From the NCBI GenBank assembly GCA_031257655.1, contig JAIROF010000103.1, positions 1 to 14,428 of the forward strand: a stretch of DNA of 14,428 bases, in the 5' to 3' direction. The number at the start of each line of letters is the position of its first letter. Position 1 is the stretch's first letter. Below are positions 12,502 through 14,428 of this stretch, piece by piece. The translations under genes and the position numbers were made by a program. The notes under the pieces are model-generated. The model had not been told where the DNA came from. It did no database searches and was given only the letters and a program-made list of their open reading frames with translations. Source of the DNA: Prevotellaceae bacterium. GTDB lineage: Bacteria; Bacteroidota; Bacteroidia; Bacteroidales; UBA932.

Positions 12502-14394
12502 ATGCTGAAAAATGTCTACTTGTCGGTTCTTCTGTGGCTGCTTGGGTTGGCGGTAGCCGCATGGTGCTGCCTCACCACGCCGGTGGGGTGCGCGCGCATA
12601 AGCCATCCGGGCGGAGGGCCAAAAGATTCCCTGCCCCCCATCCTGGTCAAAACGCAGCCGGCGCAGGGTGCGCTCAACTTTAAAGAAAAGCGCGTATCCA
12701 TCCACTTCAACGAATACGTGCAGCTCAAGGACGCCACCAAGCACTTCCTCATGTCGCCACCCCCCGAAAAGCGCCCGTCGCTCAACATTCGCGGCAGGCG
12801 CGTGCAGGTCGACTTCAACAGCCCCCTGCGCGACAGCGCTACCTACCTCCTCGATTTCGGCAGCGCTATTGTGGACAACAACGAGGGAAACCCCTATCCT
12901 CCCTACCGATTTTCCTTCTCCACCGGCCCCTGGCTCGACACCTTATCCGTCGAAGGCCTGGTGCTCGACGCCTACACCGACCAGCCCGTGAGCAACGTGC
13001 TGGTATACCTCTACGAAAACATCGAGGATAGCGTGGTGCTCAAGCAGCGCCCCGACAACGTCTCCCGGCCAAACAACATCGGGATATTCATGGCAAGCAA
13101 CCTGAAATCCAAACCCTACAAAATGCTGGCCATAGCCGACGCCAACAATAACTATAAGTACGACATCGGGCAGGAGGCCATCGGGTTTATCGACTTTGCA
13201 ATAGCGCCCGTTCCCCTGCTCGAATGGCATGGCGGCGATACGCTGGCGCACCTGCACGAAATTCGCGAAACAAGCTTGGTGCTCCGCACCTTTACCGAAG
13301 ATTTTGCAACGCAATACCTCACCTCGTGCGAGCGCACCCAGCAGCGGGCCTTCAAGCTCACCTTCAACGCCCCCTTCCCCGTCATCGACAGCCTTACCAT
13401 CGACAGCGTAGAGGTGGCAACGCTGGTGCCGGAGTACAGCGCCAGGCGCGATACCATCACCTACTGGCTTGCCGACACGGCGGCGCGCGCCCCGGACACC
13501 ATCCGCCTCCGATTTCTTTACCTCAAAACAGATACCCTGGGGCAGCTAAGCCCCTTTGCCGAAAAAAGGCAGCTGATTTTTACCCCACAAAAGCAGGAGC
13601 CGCCCGATAAGAGCGGAAGAGAAAAATCTTCGGGATTTGGCGGGCTGCTCAACCGCCTTGTGGGCAGCGAAGAGGTGGTGGATACAACCCCCCAAAAGCC
13701 CGCCCACTGGACGCTGAAGCCCAAGTTCTCCACAGCCTCCGCCAGCCCAATAGCGCCCGCATCGCTCAGCTTCGACGCCCTGCCGGTGGCAGTAAACCCC
13801 GATTTGATCGCTATCGAGGAGCTGCAAATAAATCCGAAAACAAAAGATTCTACCTACGTTGCGCTAACGTTTTCGCTGGTGCGCGATTCGGTCAACCTGC
13901 GCCGCTACAGCGTGGCAGCCGAATGGAAGGAGCAGACCACCTACCGCTACTCAATGCTGCCAAACGCCTTTTGGGACGTTTACGCGCAAACCAACGATAC
14001 GATAGCCGGCGCCTTCACAACCCTCAACCCCGACAACTTGTCGAAGCTGACGCTCAGCTTTACCCGCACGGACGGACGCTACGTGGTGGAGCTCACCGAC
14101 GCAAAAGGCCAAAACGTACACCGACGGCAGCTGCTGAGCGAAGACCGGAAAATGGACTTCCTCTACCTCACACCCGGCACCTACTGCATTCGCATCATCA
14201 AAGACGACAACGCCAACGGAAAGTGGGATACGGGCTGCTACTTCGACCACCTACAGCCGGAGTATGCCACCTTTTTGAAAGAAAATCCCCAAAAATCAAC
14301 CTTTGAGCTGAAGCAGGGGTGGGACGTAGAGCTCAGCGTGGACTTGAAAAACCTCTTCCCGGATAAGAGGCGCGAAGAGGCGCAGGAAACATAA
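12502..14394 (+). CDS. Ig-like domain (Big_5) envelope lipoprotein
   Basis: From the ATG at 12502 the product is 630 residues. A hydrophobic signal (LSVLLWLLGLAVAAW) leads to a lipobox-like PVGC with Cys30, then ARISHPGGGPKDSLPP (31-46), the characteristic opening of a widespread Bacteroidetes family. Residues about 44-142 form a Big_5-type Ig domain (VSIHFNEYVQLKD, DSATYLLDFGSAIVDNNEGN). A second beta-domain begins at about 149 (VEGLVLDAYTDQPVSNVLVY). Two Asp/Asn-rich loops, DANNNYKYD (213-221) and DDNANGKWD (568-576), look like calcium-binding sites. It is probably anchored in the outer membrane or periplasm; its function is unknown and likely structural or adhesive. The lipobox is imperfect (Pro at -3), but the following motif fits the family. 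Only 34 bp without a gene follow before the window ends. Confidence 0.85.
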   Translation: MLKNVYLSVLLWLLGLAVAAWCCLTTPVGCARISHPGGGPKDSLPPILVKTQPAQGALNFKEKRVSIHFNEYVQLKDATKHFLMSPPPEKRPSLNIRGRRVQVDFNSPLRDSATYLLDFGSAIVDNNEGNPYPPYRFSFSTGPWLDTLSVEGLVLDAYTDQPVSNVLVYLYENIEDSVVLKQRPDNVSRPNNIGIFMASNLKSKPYKMLAIADANNNYKYDIGQEAIGFIDFAIAPVPLLEWHGGDTLAHLHEIRETSLVLRTFTEDFATQYLTSCERTQQRAFKLTFNAPFPVIDSLTIDSVEVATLVPEYSARRDTITYWLADTAARAPDTIRLRFLYLKTDTLGQLSPFAEKRQLIFTPQKQEPPDKSGREKSSGFGGLLNRLVGSEEVVDTTPQKPAHWTLKPKFSTASASPIAPASLSFDALPVAVNPDLIAIEELQINPKTKDSTYVALTFSLVRDSVNLRRYSVAAEWKEQTTYRYSMLPNAFWDVYAQTNDTIAGAFTTLNPDNLSKLTLSFTRTDGRYVVELTDAKGQNVHRRQLLSEDRKMDFLYLTPGTYCIRIIKDDNANGKWDTGCYFDHLQPEYATFLKENPQKSTFELKQGWDVELSVDLKNLFPDKRREEAQET

Positions 14395-14428
14395 GCGTTG
14401 ACCTGGTGCATTGTGTTGAATTGGATCA

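Overview
The window looks like chromosomal DNA of a Bacteroidetes bacterium, most probably order Bacteroidales. The evidence is a SusC/SusD-type outer-membrane pair, several promoters with the Bacteroidetes -7 element TAnnTTTG (the tRNA promoter also has TTTG at -33 with 19-bp spacing), a tRNA gene without an encoded CCA end, and starts without strong Shine-Dalgarno sequences. Most of the window is fairly GC-rich; the left end (about 1-780) is visibly more AT-rich.

Left part (1-2200). A minus-strand gene cut by the window edge encodes an AAA-ATPase-like protein of the kind that usually carries a C-terminal PD-(D/E)XK nuclease domain. Just upstream on the same strand is a decayed remnant of a large family-2 glycoside-hydrolase-like gene: an N-terminal-type and a C-terminal-type piece joined across a frameshift, with the catalytic middle missing. 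Divergent from it is a lolA-like gene for a periplasmic lipoprotein carrier. A 24-bp semi-palindromic motif occurs twice between the remnant and lolA, once on each side of the divergent promoter region.

Non-coding stretch 2201-2838. It holds a 122-bp inverted-repeat element with long imperfect arms, a 17-bp tandem duplication, a perfect 20-bp AT palindrome, a perfect 12-bp palindrome and a 13-bp tandem duplication.

Central operon (2839-8638). A SusC-like TonB-dependent transporter, a SusD-like surface lipoprotein and a third lipoprotein of unknown function are closely spaced. They end at a strong bidirectional intrinsic terminator (8663-8699). No glycan-degrading enzyme, sigma/anti-sigma pair or hybrid two-component regulator is encoded nearby, so the substrate cannot be read from context.

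Envelope-energy accessory cluster (8887-11900). A small two-helix membrane protein overlaps a PstS-like periplasmic binding lipoprotein, followed by a periplasmic TPR protein. In Bacteroidales such genes are often found with exbB/exbD/tonB; those genes are not in this window. Because they follow a TonB-dependent transporter, a link to outer-membrane transport is plausible but inferred.

Right part (11901-14428). A tRNA-Gly(GCC) with a good promoter is followed by a spacer containing a 100-bp inverted-repeat structure and a gene for a cell-envelope Ig-like-domain lipoprotein. I do not see a clear novel multi-gene system. The most unusual material is the repeat-rich spacers, the glycosidase remnant and the unassigned third lipoprotein.
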